Shown here: one piece after another, positions 14,148 through 21,859 of the stretch
Position numbering within the stretch: the stretch's first letter is position 1
Layout of the letters: each line of letters starts with the position of its first letter
Assembly (NCBI GenBank): GCA_049323895.1
Contig: JBMOKT010000003.1
Coordinates: forward strand, 1 to 22,846
Direction of reading: 5' to 3'
Origin: JBMOKT01 sp049323895
Lineage (GTDB): Bacteria; Bacillota; Peptococcia; Peptococcales; BICA1-8
DNA length: 22,846 nucleotides
The notes under the pieces: generated by a model
Seen by the model: only the letters and a program-made list of their open reading frames with translations
Databases searched by the model: none
What the model was told of the DNA's origin: nothing
Program-made: the position numbers and the translations under genes

Positions 14148-15314
14148 TTGAATATACTAAAGAACAAAAAAATAATCTTGCTCCTTTTGATAAGCCTTCT
14201 GGCTATTCTGACAATTTTCTGGTTCAGCAGGGAAAAAACAACCCAGACAGCGGAGTTACAATACGAGCAAGCCAGGGTAAACAGGGGAGACATTATAGTA
14301 GGTCTAGATTCGGACGGCACTATAGAGTTTTCCAAGGTTAACTTAAGATTTGGCGTAAAAGGCACCATTGCAGAGACAGCAGTTAAAAGAGGTGATTTGG
14401 TAAATAAAGGGGATATCATTGCCAGGCTTGATGACCGTGAGTATCAAGACCAATACCAGCTTGCCTTAGCCAAATTAAAAGATGCTCAAGAGCAGCAGTT
14501 GATAAATATTTTGGATGATAAATTAAAGCTGCAAAATTTGGAATATAACCTGGAAGCCCTCCGAAGTACATATGAAGAAATGGAGCTTATACCCGAAGCC
14601 TATTCCCCGTCGGAAAGGGGTATGAAAAAAATAGAATTGGAAAATAAGGAACTGGAATACCAAAATTCCCTTAAGAAGCACGAAATTATGCTTAGGAATT
14701 CCCAAGATAATGAATTGAATCAAGATGTCTTAGCAACTGATATGGCAAGGGAGAATCTTGAGGAGACTATTCTTTATTCCCCCGTTGCCGGTACGATTCT
14801 TAATCTTGCTAATAAAGCAGGTGAAAGCATTTCGGACGAACAAGATTTTGCGGTAGTACACGAAAATAACAACGTTAAAGCCATTACCAGGGTAATTGAA
14901 TATGACATAGCCAGCATTAAAATAGGTCAGAAAGTTGATGTAACTGTAGAAGCTATTCCCGACAAGAAGTATTCCGGCGTGGTAGAGAGCATTAATGCCA
15001 TTCCAACTACTGATTCCTCAGGGCTGGTCAGCTATGAAGTGGAAATAGACATTTTAAATCCTGATCAGGAAATCAGAGATGGCATGACCAGCAGGATGAC
15101 CTTTATCCTGAAAGATGTAAGGGATTGTTTAATAGTTCCCTATAAAGCAGTTAAAATCATTGATAGAAAACAAATTGTAACGGTATTGGAGCAAGACGGC
15201 AAAATAAGTAATAGGGAAATTAAGACAGGTTTTACCGATGGTATCAGTGTAGAGGTCTTAGAAGGTTTGGAAGGAAACGAAGTTGTTGTTATTGCTAAGC
15301 AGGTGATTAAATGA
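14148..15314 (+). CDS. HlyD/MacA-like membrane fusion protein
   Basis: A 388-residue periplasmic-adaptor-type protein. An N-terminal anchor helix is at about residues 8-26. Two half-lipoyl segments flank a helical hairpin: GVKGTIAETAVKRGDLVNKG (about 69-88) and SPVAGTILNLANKAGESI (about 211-228), with about 110 residues of coiled coil between. A beta-barrel (VDVTVEAIPDKKYSGVVESI) and membrane-proximal domain follow (LIVPYKAV, ISNREIKTGF). The build matches MacA/HlyD. In diderms the hairpin docks on TolC; here the natural partner is the TolC-like protein encoded at 16509. The start is TTG at 14148, with TAGGAGG 9 nt upstream and no competing ATG. Its stop overlaps the permease start (ATGA). 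It is third in the operon. Confidence 0.93.
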   Translation: MNILKNKKIILLLLISLLAILTIFWFSREKTTQTAELQYEQARVNRGDIIVGLDSDGTIEFSKVNLRFGVKGTIAETAVKRGDLVNKGDIIARLDDREYQDQYQLALAKLKDAQEQQLINILDDKLKLQNLEYNLEALRSTYEEMELIPEAYSPSERGMKKIELENKELEYQNSLKKHEIMLRNSQDNELNQDVLATDMARENLEETILYSPVAGTILNLANKAGESISDEQDFAVVHENNNVKAITRVIEYDIASIKIGQKVDVTVEAIPDKKYSGVVESINAIPTTDSSGLVSYEVEIDILNPDQEIRDGMTSRMTFILKDVRDCLIVPYKAVKIIDRKQIVTVLEQDGKISNREIKTGFTDGISVEVLEGLEGNEVVVIAKQVIK

Positions 15315-16498
15315 AAGCAAAACAGTTGATCAAGATTGTACTAATCAACATATACCATAACAAAATGCGGACTTTTTTAACTACCCTGGGGGTAATTGTA
15401 GGTACAGCTACCATCTTCCTTGTAGTTGCTATCGGACAAGGCGGCGAAGCCCAGGTAAATGAGCAGTACTCGAGGCTGAATGTAGGCACCTTAATGGTTA
15501 TGCCCGCCTCAAGAAGCAGGGTTGTGGATCCCTTAACCAAAGAAGATGCGCAGCTTATACGACAAAGCAGCAACATTTCCATGGCTTTCCCCGTTCTCAA
15601 TGGTTCAGGTACTCTCAAGCATGGGAATTACTCCAACAGAGGCCCGTATTTTGGCATACTACCTGATTTTCAAGAGGCCAATAACCTCACTTTGTTTTCC
15701 GGGCGGCTCCTAGAAGAGGAAGATGAAAATAAACGGAACAGGGTTGCCGTTGTTGGCTCTGAACTAGCGCAGATTTATACCGATGGCAACCCTACAGAAA
15801 TACTAGGCAAAACATTGGATATTAACAGCAGGAGATTTGAGGTAGTGGGAATACTTGAACGTAAAGGTGATTCAGGTTCCATGCTAAGCTTTGATGACGG
15901 CGCCTTCATTCCCTACTCTTCAGCAGAAAGGTTTTTGCTGGGGACCAGAGCTAATCCCACTATTAATGCTGTTGCTAAGGATTTGGAAACAGTCCAGGCT
16001 GCCATCCAGGATATTACCAATATCCTTAATGAAACCCACCGCCGTGGTGGAGCAGAACAATTTAGAATTATTGATGCAGGCAGCAGACTGGCGGCAGCCC
16101 AGGCAACAGCCAGAACTATGTCCCTTCTCCTCCTTTCAGTGGCAGTAGTCGTATTGATTGTCAGCGGCATAGGGATAATGAATGTCATGTTTGTTACTGT
16201 CAAGGAACGGACAAAGGAGATAGGCACCCTTAAAGCAATTGGTGCCAAGAAGAAAGAGATACTTGGGCAGTTTCTTACAGAGGCAGTAATCATTAGCCTC
16301 GCAGGCGGGATAATTGGAGTAGTTATCGGCCGTATTACTATTCCACTGCTAAGATACTTTGAGCTCCCTGCACTGCCCACTCTTAACGGTGTATTGTTAG
16401 GTCTGCTGTTTTCAGTTGTTACCGGAATATTTTTTGGTTTTTATCCGGCCTGGCAGGCCGCTGACCTAAATCCCATTGATGCGCTGCGATATGAATAG
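15311..16498 (+). CDS. MacB-type ABC transporter permease
   Basis: A 395-residue permease of the FtsX/MacB family. One N-terminal helix (about 15-40, MRTFLTTLGVIVGTATIFLV) is followed by an extracytoplasmic MacB_PCD domain of about 220 residues. Three C-terminal helices carry the family hallmark GIGIMNVMFVTVKERTKEIG and LKAIGAKKKEILGQFL, ending in YPAWQAADLNPIDALRYE. In MacAB systems the extracytoplasmic domain pushes substrate through MacA into TolC. With the ATPase encoded at 13440 it makes a split MacB. Substrate is unknown; related systems export macrolides, peptides or lipids. The start overlaps the previous stop by 4 nt. The length is typical of split permeases. Confidence 0.95.
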   Translation: MKAKQLIKIVLINIYHNKMRTFLTTLGVIVGTATIFLVVAIGQGGEAQVNEQYSRLNVGTLMVMPASRSRVVDPLTKEDAQLIRQSSNISMAFPVLNGSGTLKHGNYSNRGPYFGILPDFQEANNLTLFSGRLLEEEDENKRNRVAVVGSELAQIYTDGNPTEILGKTLDINSRRFEVVGILERKGDSGSMLSFDDGAFIPYSSAERFLLGTRANPTINAVAKDLETVQAAIQDITNILNETHRRGGAEQFRIIDAGSRLAAAQATARTMSLLLLSVAVVVLIVSGIGIMNVMFVTVKERTKEIGTLKAIGAKKKEILGQFLTEAVIISLAGGIIGVVIGRITIPLLRYFELPALPTLNGVLLGLLFSVVTGIFFGFYPAWQAADLNPIDALRYE

Positions 16499-16508
16499 GT
16501 GGTGGATT

Positions 16509-17702
16509 ATGAAAATCAGAATAATTATTTTGACTATTATATTGATGCTGACTGCCCCGATGGTTATGGCAACTGACAATGTTTTAACATTGGAACAAGC
16601 CAAGGAACTGACAAAAAGCAGCAGAAACCTGGCTAAATATGACCTAAGTGTTGAGAAGGCTAAATATTCCTACTATCAAGCACAGGACGCCTATGATGAT
16701 GCCAAAACCCCCTCATATTACAATCTTCTCCCTTACTATTTTTATCTTAACGAACAACAAGCCCAAGGCAATGATGTTTCACTGCAGTTAGCGAATGTAG
16801 AAAAACAAATCAGTTCCGCTAAAGAGAAATTGGATTCTGAAGTGGATAGAGCCTCTTCCTTAAGAGATACTATGCTAGACAGGGAGGAATCCTATGATAA
16901 AGCAAAACAGGATAGGGATAATTATCGCAAACAACTGGATTATACCATAGAGCAGCTTTATACCAGTATCCTTGGGCAGGAAGACAGGCTGGCTGCCCAG
17001 CAAAAAGAACTGGAATATAAACTGCTTCTCTTAAACATTGAAAAGCAAAAACTGCAATTGGGCAATAGCACCCAGGGAAAGGTTGATAAACTGGCAATTG
17101 AAACTTCCACCCTTAATAAATCCATTATCGAGGCAGCCAACTCCCTTAAAAATTCCAAAAGCAAATTTAATGACATGCTGGGCAGAGATCCCGAGTCCGC
17201 GTTAACACTTGTACATTTTACTGTTCCGGAAACGGCAGTTATTCCTACCGCTGCCACACTATACGCCAAGGTTTCCCAGGATTATGACAAAATATTGCAG
17301 TTGGAAAAGGACATAAAAAGAAAACAAAGTGATTTGGATGACGAAGATGTAAAGGATACTGCTTATCAGTCGGATTTAATCAGGCTAGAAATCAAGGAAA
17401 AGGAACTGCAAATAGAGGATGAGAGGCTAGCTCTCAAAGAAAGTATTAATAACTTGATAACTGAAATGAAAAGCAAACAAAAGAATTTCCAGTTAGCAAA
17501 AATTGAATGGGATAGTACTCAAAAAAGCTTTGCATGGAATAAGATGAGATTTGAAACAGGGCGAATTTCCAAATCGGAATACTTACAAAATGAATTTGAC
17601 TACCTAGCCGCTCAAAACAAATTTATTTCTGCCGGATATGACTTCTTCTTAACTAAACATTCCCTACAACTGTTAGAGGAAGGGATATTCACTGGCATTT
17701 GA
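16509..17702 (+). CDS. TolC-family (outer membrane efflux protein-like) secreted protein
   Basis: A 397-residue exported protein. Residues 1-21 are a signal peptide (cleavage near VMA-TDN). The rest is two tandem helical repeats, each ending in a TolC-family pattern: LGNSTQGKVDKL with SKFNDMLGRD (about 184-227) and FETGRISKSEYLQNEFDYLAA (about 348-368). The places where TolC proteins carry their outer-membrane beta-strands are short (about 66-92 and 278-290), with only one tyrosine-rich patch (SYYNLLPYYFYL). The protein therefore looks like the alpha-barrel part with little or no outer-membrane barrel. In a monoderm cell it could form a wall-spanning helical conduit with the adaptor (inference). 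Start chosen at 16509 (AGGTGGTGG just upstream); a longer frame from 16476 overlaps the permease gene. It is last in the operon. Confidence 0.83.
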   Translation: MKIRIIILTIILMLTAPMVMATDNVLTLEQAKELTKSSRNLAKYDLSVEKAKYSYYQAQDAYDDAKTPSYYNLLPYYFYLNEQQAQGNDVSLQLANVEKQISSAKEKLDSEVDRASSLRDTMLDREESYDKAKQDRDNYRKQLDYTIEQLYTSILGQEDRLAAQQKELEYKLLLLNIEKQKLQLGNSTQGKVDKLAIETSTLNKSIIEAANSLKNSKSKFNDMLGRDPESALTLVHFTVPETAVIPTAATLYAKVSQDYDKILQLEKDIKRKQSDLDDEDVKDTAYQSDLIRLEIKEKELQIEDERLALKESINNLITEMKSKQKNFQLAKIEWDSTQKSFAWNKMRFETGRISKSEYLQNEFDYLAAQNKFISAGYDFFLTKHSLQLLEEGIFTGI

Positions 17703-17722
17703 TAAACTTCTATCCCCCTACA

Positions 17723-17768
17723 AAAACTGGAAAGGAGCCGGGGCTAAGCCCGGCTCCTTTCCAGTTTT
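17723..17768. terminator. Strong bidirectional terminator after the efflux operon
   Basis: A perfect 20-bp stem (17723-17742 with 17749-17768) has a 6-nt loop, is GC-rich at its top and has TTTT/AAAA at its base. It lies between the plus-strand operon end (17702) and the minus-strand gene end (17777). Confidence 0.95.
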
Positions 17769-17776
17769 CCTTTATC

Positions 17777-19129
17777 TTAAGTCAAGTAATTAACTGCTGC
17801 AATAATCGCCGGAGCCAGAAAGATCATTACAACAAGAAATTTAACATTATATCTAAAGGTAACATTTACGGGCTTGTCACCTATTGTTTCCGCCACTATG
17901 ACCGCAAATGGGGCAAAAGGGGAAATGCACATAGCCATATACCAGCAGGTTAAAAGGGTCAGTGCAAATGCCGTGGCTGACAACCCTACTACCTCAGGAT
18001 TAACAGTTAAAGCCAAAGTGGTGACGGTAATCATCATATGAATACCACAAAGGCTAAGTATAACAGCAAAAAGTATAAAAATTAATACAATCAGGTAAAC
18101 GGGCAGAGAATTAAAAGATAATAAAATGCCTCCTATATTTTCCTTAAAAGGTGTGTAGGATATGAGGGTTCCTAAAAAACTTGCCGAAATCAGAAAAGGT
18201 AAAAAACTTCTGTAGCTTAATAAGTTTTTGCTATAGGTTTTTAATTCCTTTTTATATTCTTTTAAACAGCCCACCATTAAGCCCCAAACCGTTGAATAGA
18301 AAATAATTATTACCGCAATGACATACAAAGGATTGGAAAAAGGAATTATGTTTACACCAATGGAAGCACAAATAACTAAAAGGCAGATATGCAATAAAAG
18401 CTCATAGGTTTTCCCGTCGTTTTGATTAGTTTCACTGGACCCAAGGCTTACTTTCATTTCCTCAAGGACCTTTTTATCGGTCAAAAGAATTACGGCAGAT
18501 ACCGCTATAATAGCAGCTACCATTACCAGTCCGCTAAATAAATACTGGGAGTATTTTAAGCCGCTAAATAATAAAACCATGTTAACCACACCATCATAGG
18601 GTGAAAATACCATGTAGGATGAATATCCTGCGGTATATAATTGTGCTAAATACCGTTTAGGAAACTTTATCTTGTCTATTAAATTTTGCATAGTAGGAAT
18701 GGAACCAATATTTAAGGCAACGGTTAGTGCCAGGTGCAGAACTGCTAGAAAAGAAAATAAAAAACCCTGTTTCGTACTTCTCTTAAGAATATAACTCTCC
18801 ACTGCATCTAAGTATCCTCCATGCTTAACAGGAAAAGATATTAGAGGAATGGCGACCATGAGTACCGCCATTCCAATCCCCTTTGTAATACTGCTATGCC
18901 AAAGGTCCAAGCCTAAACCGTAGTTGAACAAAATAAAATGTCCTAAAATCAAGGATATGATTGAAATATAAAACTGGAAGCCCCTGGTCAGCCATAAGGA
19001 TGAAAACAAAAATATTACTGTCAATCCTGACATTACTATAGTATTGAACCCTTGATCAATAACCAGTAATTCGTTTAAAAATACTATTACAAAGAGTGAA
19101 TACATACTGGAGAAATACACCTTCTGCAT
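17777..19129 (-). CDS. Unidentified multi-pass membrane protein, possible transporter
   Basis: A 450-residue, very hydrophobic protein with roughly eleven membrane helices and one hydrophilic loop near the middle (around residues 215-240, with DKKVLEEMKVSLGSSET). Conserved-looking non-helical patches inside the membrane part are NIGSIPTMQNL, YSSYMVFSPYDGVV and AMCISPFAPFAVIVAET. The last, a Ser-Pro-Phe-Ala-Pro break between two helices, together with the two-halved layout, recalls carboxylate or ion transporters of the IT superfamily. No family is recognised with confidence and no substrate is proposed. The ATG at 19129 is chosen because AAGGGG lies 10 nt upstream; a TTG at 19171 would add 14 residues without a ribosome site. 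A minus-strand TATAAT at 19176-19181 may be its -10. It is monocistronic. Confidence 0.72.
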   Translation of the reverse strand: MQKVYFSSMYSLFVIVFLNELLVIDQGFNTIVMSGLTVIFLFSSLWLTRGFQFYISIISLILGHFILFNYGLGLDLWHSSITKGIGMAVLMVAIPLISFPVKHGGYLDAVESYILKRSTKQGFLFSFLAVLHLALTVALNIGSIPTMQNLIDKIKFPKRYLAQLYTAGYSSYMVFSPYDGVVNMVLLFSGLKYSQYLFSGLVMVAAIIAVSAVILLTDKKVLEEMKVSLGSSETNQNDGKTYELLLHICLLVICASIGVNIIPFSNPLYVIAVIIIFYSTVWGLMVGCLKEYKKELKTYSKNLLSYRSFLPFLISASFLGTLISYTPFKENIGGILLSFNSLPVYLIVLIFILFAVILSLCGIHMMITVTTLALTVNPEVVGLSATAFALTLLTCWYMAMCISPFAPFAVIVAETIGDKPVNVTFRYNVKFLVVMIFLAPAIIAAVNYLT

Positions 19130-19246
19130 GTTAAAAAGACCCCTTAAAATAATAAGTTTATAATTATGCAATATTATTATATTCCACTAATTTTTTAGAC
19201 TTCCTTTTTTTAAGTTAGATGAAAAAGTATTTTTTTGTTAACAGAA

Positions 19247-19294
19247 AGTTTGTTTATGGGCAAACTACCATTATAGGGAAATTTATTGTATAAT
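19247..19294 (+). promoter_or_regulatory. Upstream region of dapL: -10 box and inverted repeat
   Basis: TATAAT at 19289-19294 lies 32 nt before the dapL ATG and is the best -10. The -35 position (around 19266-19271) is poor. An inverted repeat AGTTTG (19247-19252) with CAAACT (19261-19266) overlaps that zone and could bind a regulator in place of a good -35. Confidence 0.35.
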
Positions 19295-19326
19295 TGATAA
19301 CAATATGGTATGGAAGGAGTTTGAAT

Positions 19327-20559
19327 ATGGCAAAAATTAATGAAAATTATCTTAAGCTGCAAGGAAGCTATTTATTTGCCGAAATAGGCAGAAGAGTTGC
19401 CCAGTTTAAAAAGGAAAATCCCGATGCGAACATTATCCGTTTAGGTATTGGTGATGTAACCAGACCTCTGGTACCTGAAGTAATAAATAGCTTGCACTCT
19501 GCCGTAGATGAAATGTCCATGGCTGAAACATTTAGGGGTTATGGTCCCGAACAAGGTTATGAATTTTTGATAGAAAAGATAATAGAGCATGATTTTAAAC
19601 CTAGAGGGGTAGCTTTAGATATTGATGAAGTCTTTGTCAGCGATGGTTCAAAATGTGATGTAGGTAACATTCAGGAAATATTCGGCTTGGATAATGTGGT
19701 AGCTATTACTGACCCAGTATATCCTGTTTACCTTGACACCAATGTCATGGCCGGTCGTACTGGTATTTATAAGGATGGGAAATACGAAAACATTGTTTAT
19801 CTGCCATGTAACGCAGAAAATGGCTTTGTACCCCAATTGCCTAGAGAAAAAGTTGATATGATTTACCTGTGCTTGCCAAACAACCCCACCGGTACTACCC
19901 TTACTAAAGATGAATTACAAAAATGGGTGGATTATGCCAAAGACAACAACTCCATAATTCTTTTTGATGCTGCCTACGAATCCTTTATCCAGGAAGAAGA
20001 TGTACCCCACAGCATCTTTGAAATTCCCGGTGCAAAGGATGTAGCTATTGAATTCAGGTCCTTCTCCAAAACTGCAGGCTTTACGGGAACTCGTTGTGCT
20101 TATACGGTTGTCCCTAAAACAGTAATGGCTTATACAGAAAGCGGAGAAGCTCACCAGTTAAATAAACTCTGGAACAGACGCCATACTACTAAATTTAATG
20201 GTGTACCTTATGTAATTCAAAAAGCTGCTGAGGCCGTATATTCGCCAGAGGGCAAAAAGCAGATTAAAGAAACTATTGATTATTATATGACTAACGCCAA
20301 AATTATCAGAGAAGGACTGCAAAGTATTGGTTTAGAGGTATTTGGCGGTGTCAATGCCCCTTATATCTGGTTAAAAACCCCTAATAACATGGATTCTTGG
20401 GAATTCTTTGATACTTTATTGACTAAGGCCCATATCGTAGGTACGCCAGGGACAGGCTTTGGACCTTCCGGGGCGGGCTATTTCCGTTTGACTGCTTTCG
20501 GAACTAAAGAAAATACCCAACAGGCTATTGAAAGAATTAAAAAACAGTTGAGCTTCTAA
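19327..20559 (+). CDS. dapL: LL-diaminopimelate aminotransferase
   Basis: A 410-residue, fold-type I PLP enzyme that converts tetrahydrodipicolinate and glutamate directly to LL-2,6-diaminopimelate. This bypasses the succinylated or acetylated branches of lysine and peptidoglycan precursor synthesis. Seen: N-terminal NENYLKLQGSYLFAEIGRRV, the substrate-loop RLGIGDVTRPL, GYGPEQGYEFL, LPNNPTGT, the LFDAAYESFI strand with the cofactor-contacting Asp, and the Schiff-base Lys248 in FRSFSKTAGFTGTR, ending in GPSGAGYFRLTAFG. The length equals that of characterised DapL proteins. Start chosen at 19327 (GGAAGGAG 7 nt before ATG); the frame is open further upstream but without a ribosome site. It is monocistronic with its own terminator. 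Other lysine genes are not in the window. Confidence 0.96.
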   Translation: MAKINENYLKLQGSYLFAEIGRRVAQFKKENPDANIIRLGIGDVTRPLVPEVINSLHSAVDEMSMAETFRGYGPEQGYEFLIEKIIEHDFKPRGVALDIDEVFVSDGSKCDVGNIQEIFGLDNVVAITDPVYPVYLDTNVMAGRTGIYKDGKYENIVYLPCNAENGFVPQLPREKVDMIYLCLPNNPTGTTLTKDELQKWVDYAKDNNSIILFDAAYESFIQEEDVPHSIFEIPGAKDVAIEFRSFSKTAGFTGTRCAYTVVPKTVMAYTESGEAHQLNKLWNRRHTTKFNGVPYVIQKAAEAVYSPEGKKQIKETIDYYMTNAKIIREGLQSIGLEVFGGVNAPYIWLKTPNNMDSWEFFDTLLTKAHIVGTPGTGFGPSGAGYFRLTAFGTKENTQQAIERIKKQLSF

Positions 20560-20584
20560 GAAATTTAAATTAAGCCACAGATTA

Positions 20585-20645
20585 GGTATGGCTAATGGTC
20601 AATAGCCGATAGTTTTTAGTTTTACAAGTTGTTAGTGGCTAGTAA
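20585..20645. repeat. Degenerate 7-bp tandem repeat, locus D
   Basis: Reads GGCTAAT, GGTCAAT, AGCCGAT, AGTTTTT, AGTTTTA, then a GTTGTTAGTGGCTAG segment shared with 4296-4318. The core GGCTAATGGTCAAT (20590-20603) is the exact reverse complement of the core at loci A and B. It lies between the dapL stop and its terminator. Confidence 0.7.
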
Positions 20646-20649
20646 AGAG

Positions 20650-20690
20650 AAGAGCCGTGTATTTCCTTTTTGGGAAACACGCGGCTTTTA
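20650..20690 (+). terminator. Terminator of dapL
   Basis: AGAGCCGTGTATTTCC pairs, with minor mismatches, with the GGGAAACACGCGGCT arm around a T-rich loop, then TTTTAATTTT follows. It is about 90 nt downstream of the stop, beyond the heptamer array. Confidence 0.85.
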
Positions 20691-20693
20691 ATT

Positions 20694-20942
20694 TTAAATC
20701 TGGGTCTGCATGGCAGGGCCGATCCACGGTCCCCCTATAAAGAGTAAATCTACACGGTAACTCTTCTGAAAAGTTGATAGTAGTTCCCTTAATTTAAGCA
20801 AAGGATTACCACCGAAATTTGAGACTATTCCATTTTCCTCAATATGAATTGAATTATCCTTACTTTTTAGAATCAAGAAGGGGTTAGCACCGATAAAAAT
20901 ATCTTGCCATTGCGATATACTAATACATCTTCTTTTAAACAT
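20694..20942 (-). pseudogene. pabB: Remnant of pabB (aminodeoxychorismate synthase component I)
   Basis: Within this frame, from about 20909 down to 20710, the product reads QDIFIGANPFLILKSKDN, then IEENG and GGNPLLKLRELLSTFQK. It ends near LLFIGGP. This matches the N-terminal domain of PabB/TrpE (the segment with NPFLLES, EGNPLEVLRELL and the following FxGGxVGY turn). The complete chorismate-binding catalytic domain (about 350 residues) is missing, and the frame closes after a non-homologous tail. The upstream part overlaps pabA-like sequence in another frame. This looks like an internal deletion of a pabA-pabB pair. No ribosome site suits the apparent ATG at 20942. Confidence 0.72.
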
Positions 20943-20992
20943 TCCAAATATTGTACTAAGTTATACGTAAAGGAATCATAATTATTAATCAT
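20873..20992 (-). pseudogene. pabA: Remnant of pabA (aminodeoxychorismate synthase component II)
   Basis: A 39-codon frame starting ATG at 20992 reads MINNYDSFTYNLVQYL, then ECLKEDVLVYRNGKIF, before stopping at 20873. NYDSFTYNLVQYL is the hallmark N-terminus of the PabA/TrpG glutamine amidotransferase, and VxVYRN follows at the right distance. The catalytic Cys, His and Glu regions (about 150 residues) are gone. Its ATG overlaps the folK stop by 8 nt, the sort of coupling expected of a once-functional operon gene. Two to three residues usual before DNYDSF (such as ILLI) also seem to be missing. Confidence 0.82.
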
Positions 20993-21497
20993 TAAAATCA
21001 TTTAGCATCCCAGTTAAATTAGAATCTAGTTTAACAATTCCTTGTCCCTTTAGGTCTAGCGTAAGCTCTTTAATACTTTTTTCTCCAATAACTAACTGAG
21101 GAGAAATTTCTGCAAGTGGGATCATTACAAAGGCCCTCTCGGTCATCCGGGGATGTGGTATAGTAAGAATTTCTCCATTTAGATTTAGATTGCCGTAGAG
21201 GAGAATATCAATATCGATAGTGCGGGGACCCCACTTAATCACCCGCCTTCTCTTTAACTTGCTTTCAATGGATTGACAATACTCCAGCAGTTCTAAGGGA
21301 GACAACTCAGTTTTAATCCAGAGAACAGCGTTTAAAAACCATTCCTGTTCCTTATAGCCTATAGGTTCTGTTTTATATAAAGATGAAACCTTGATAGCTT
21401 TTATTTGTCCATGATTTTGAAGCAATCTTATTCCTTCCATTAGATTTTCTTTTGTATTGCCTAGATTACTGCCTATTCCTAAATAAGCATCAATCAC
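20985..21497 (-). CDS. folK: 2-amino-4-hydroxy-6-hydroxymethyldihydropteridine pyrophosphokinase
   Basis: A 170-residue HPPK, which transfers pyrophosphate from ATP to 6-hydroxymethyl-dihydropterin, the step before FolP. Motifs present: YLGIGSNLGN at the N-terminus, SSLYKTEPIGYKEQEWFLNAV, the metal-binding KWGPRTIDIDILLYG (two Asp), and IPHPRMTERAFVMIPLAEI. The start is GTG at 21497, with AAGGAG 8 nt upstream and an 8-nt overlap with the folB stop, so it is translationally coupled. Length is normal, with about 20 extra C-terminal residues (IVKLDSNLTGMLNDFND). It is the last intact gene of the folate operon. Its stop is overlapped by the pabA remnant. Confidence 0.96.
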   Translation of the reverse strand: MIDAYLGIGSNLGNTKENLMEGIRLLQNHGQIKAIKVSSLYKTEPIGYKEQEWFLNAVLWIKTELSPLELLEYCQSIESKLKRRRVIKWGPRTIDIDILLYGNLNLNGEILTIPHPRMTERAFVMIPLAEISPQLVIGEKSIKELTLDLKGQGIVKLDSNLTGMLNDFND

Positions 21498-21855
21498 TTC
21501 TTTTTCTCCTTATCTCAACACCAAAATAATCAAAAACTCCATTTACCGGTGCTTCAGGTTTTCTTATCCTAACCAATATTTCTTCAATTAGGGTAAATTC
21601 TTTTAAAACATCTGCCGCTAAGGTCTCCGCTAATGCTTCTATAAGTCTAAACCTTCTTTGGGAAACAATATTTTTAACCATTTCATAGACCTCGGCATAA
21701 CTCACTGTATCGTTTACACAATCTGTTGTACCAACTTTTCGTAAATCTAAAGACATTTCAATATCAACACAAAATCTTTGACCAAGGATATTTTCCTCTT
21801 GTAAAAGTCCATGATAACCAAAGAAAACCATGTTTTTCATTATAATCTTATCCAT
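21490..21855 (-). CDS. folB: Dihydroneopterin aldolase
   Basis: A 121-residue enzyme that splits 7,8-dihydroneopterin to 6-hydroxymethyl-dihydropterin and glycolaldehyde. Family residues are present: FFGYHGLLQEENILGQRF with the pterin-site Glu, NDTVSYAEVYEMV, LIEALAETLAADVL and VRIRKPEAPV with the catalytic-type Lys. Length is standard. The ATG at 21855 (CGGAG 8 nt upstream) is chosen. A frame open to 21879 overlaps the folP end and has no ribosome site. It starts 4 nt after the folP stop and overlaps folK by 8 nt. Confidence 0.96.
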   Translation of the reverse strand: MDKIIMKNMVFFGYHGLLQEENILGQRFCVDIEMSLDLRKVGTTDCVNDTVSYAEVYEMVKNIVSQRRFRLIEALAETLAADVLKEFTLIEEILVRIRKPEAPVNGVFDYFGVEIRRKRSD

Positions 21856-21859
21856 TGCA

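Noticed and set aside
15913..16380. 155-codon minus-strand frame inside the permease gene
   Set aside because: It mirrors the codon pattern of the clear FtsX-like coding sequence on the plus strand and has no start signals of its own.
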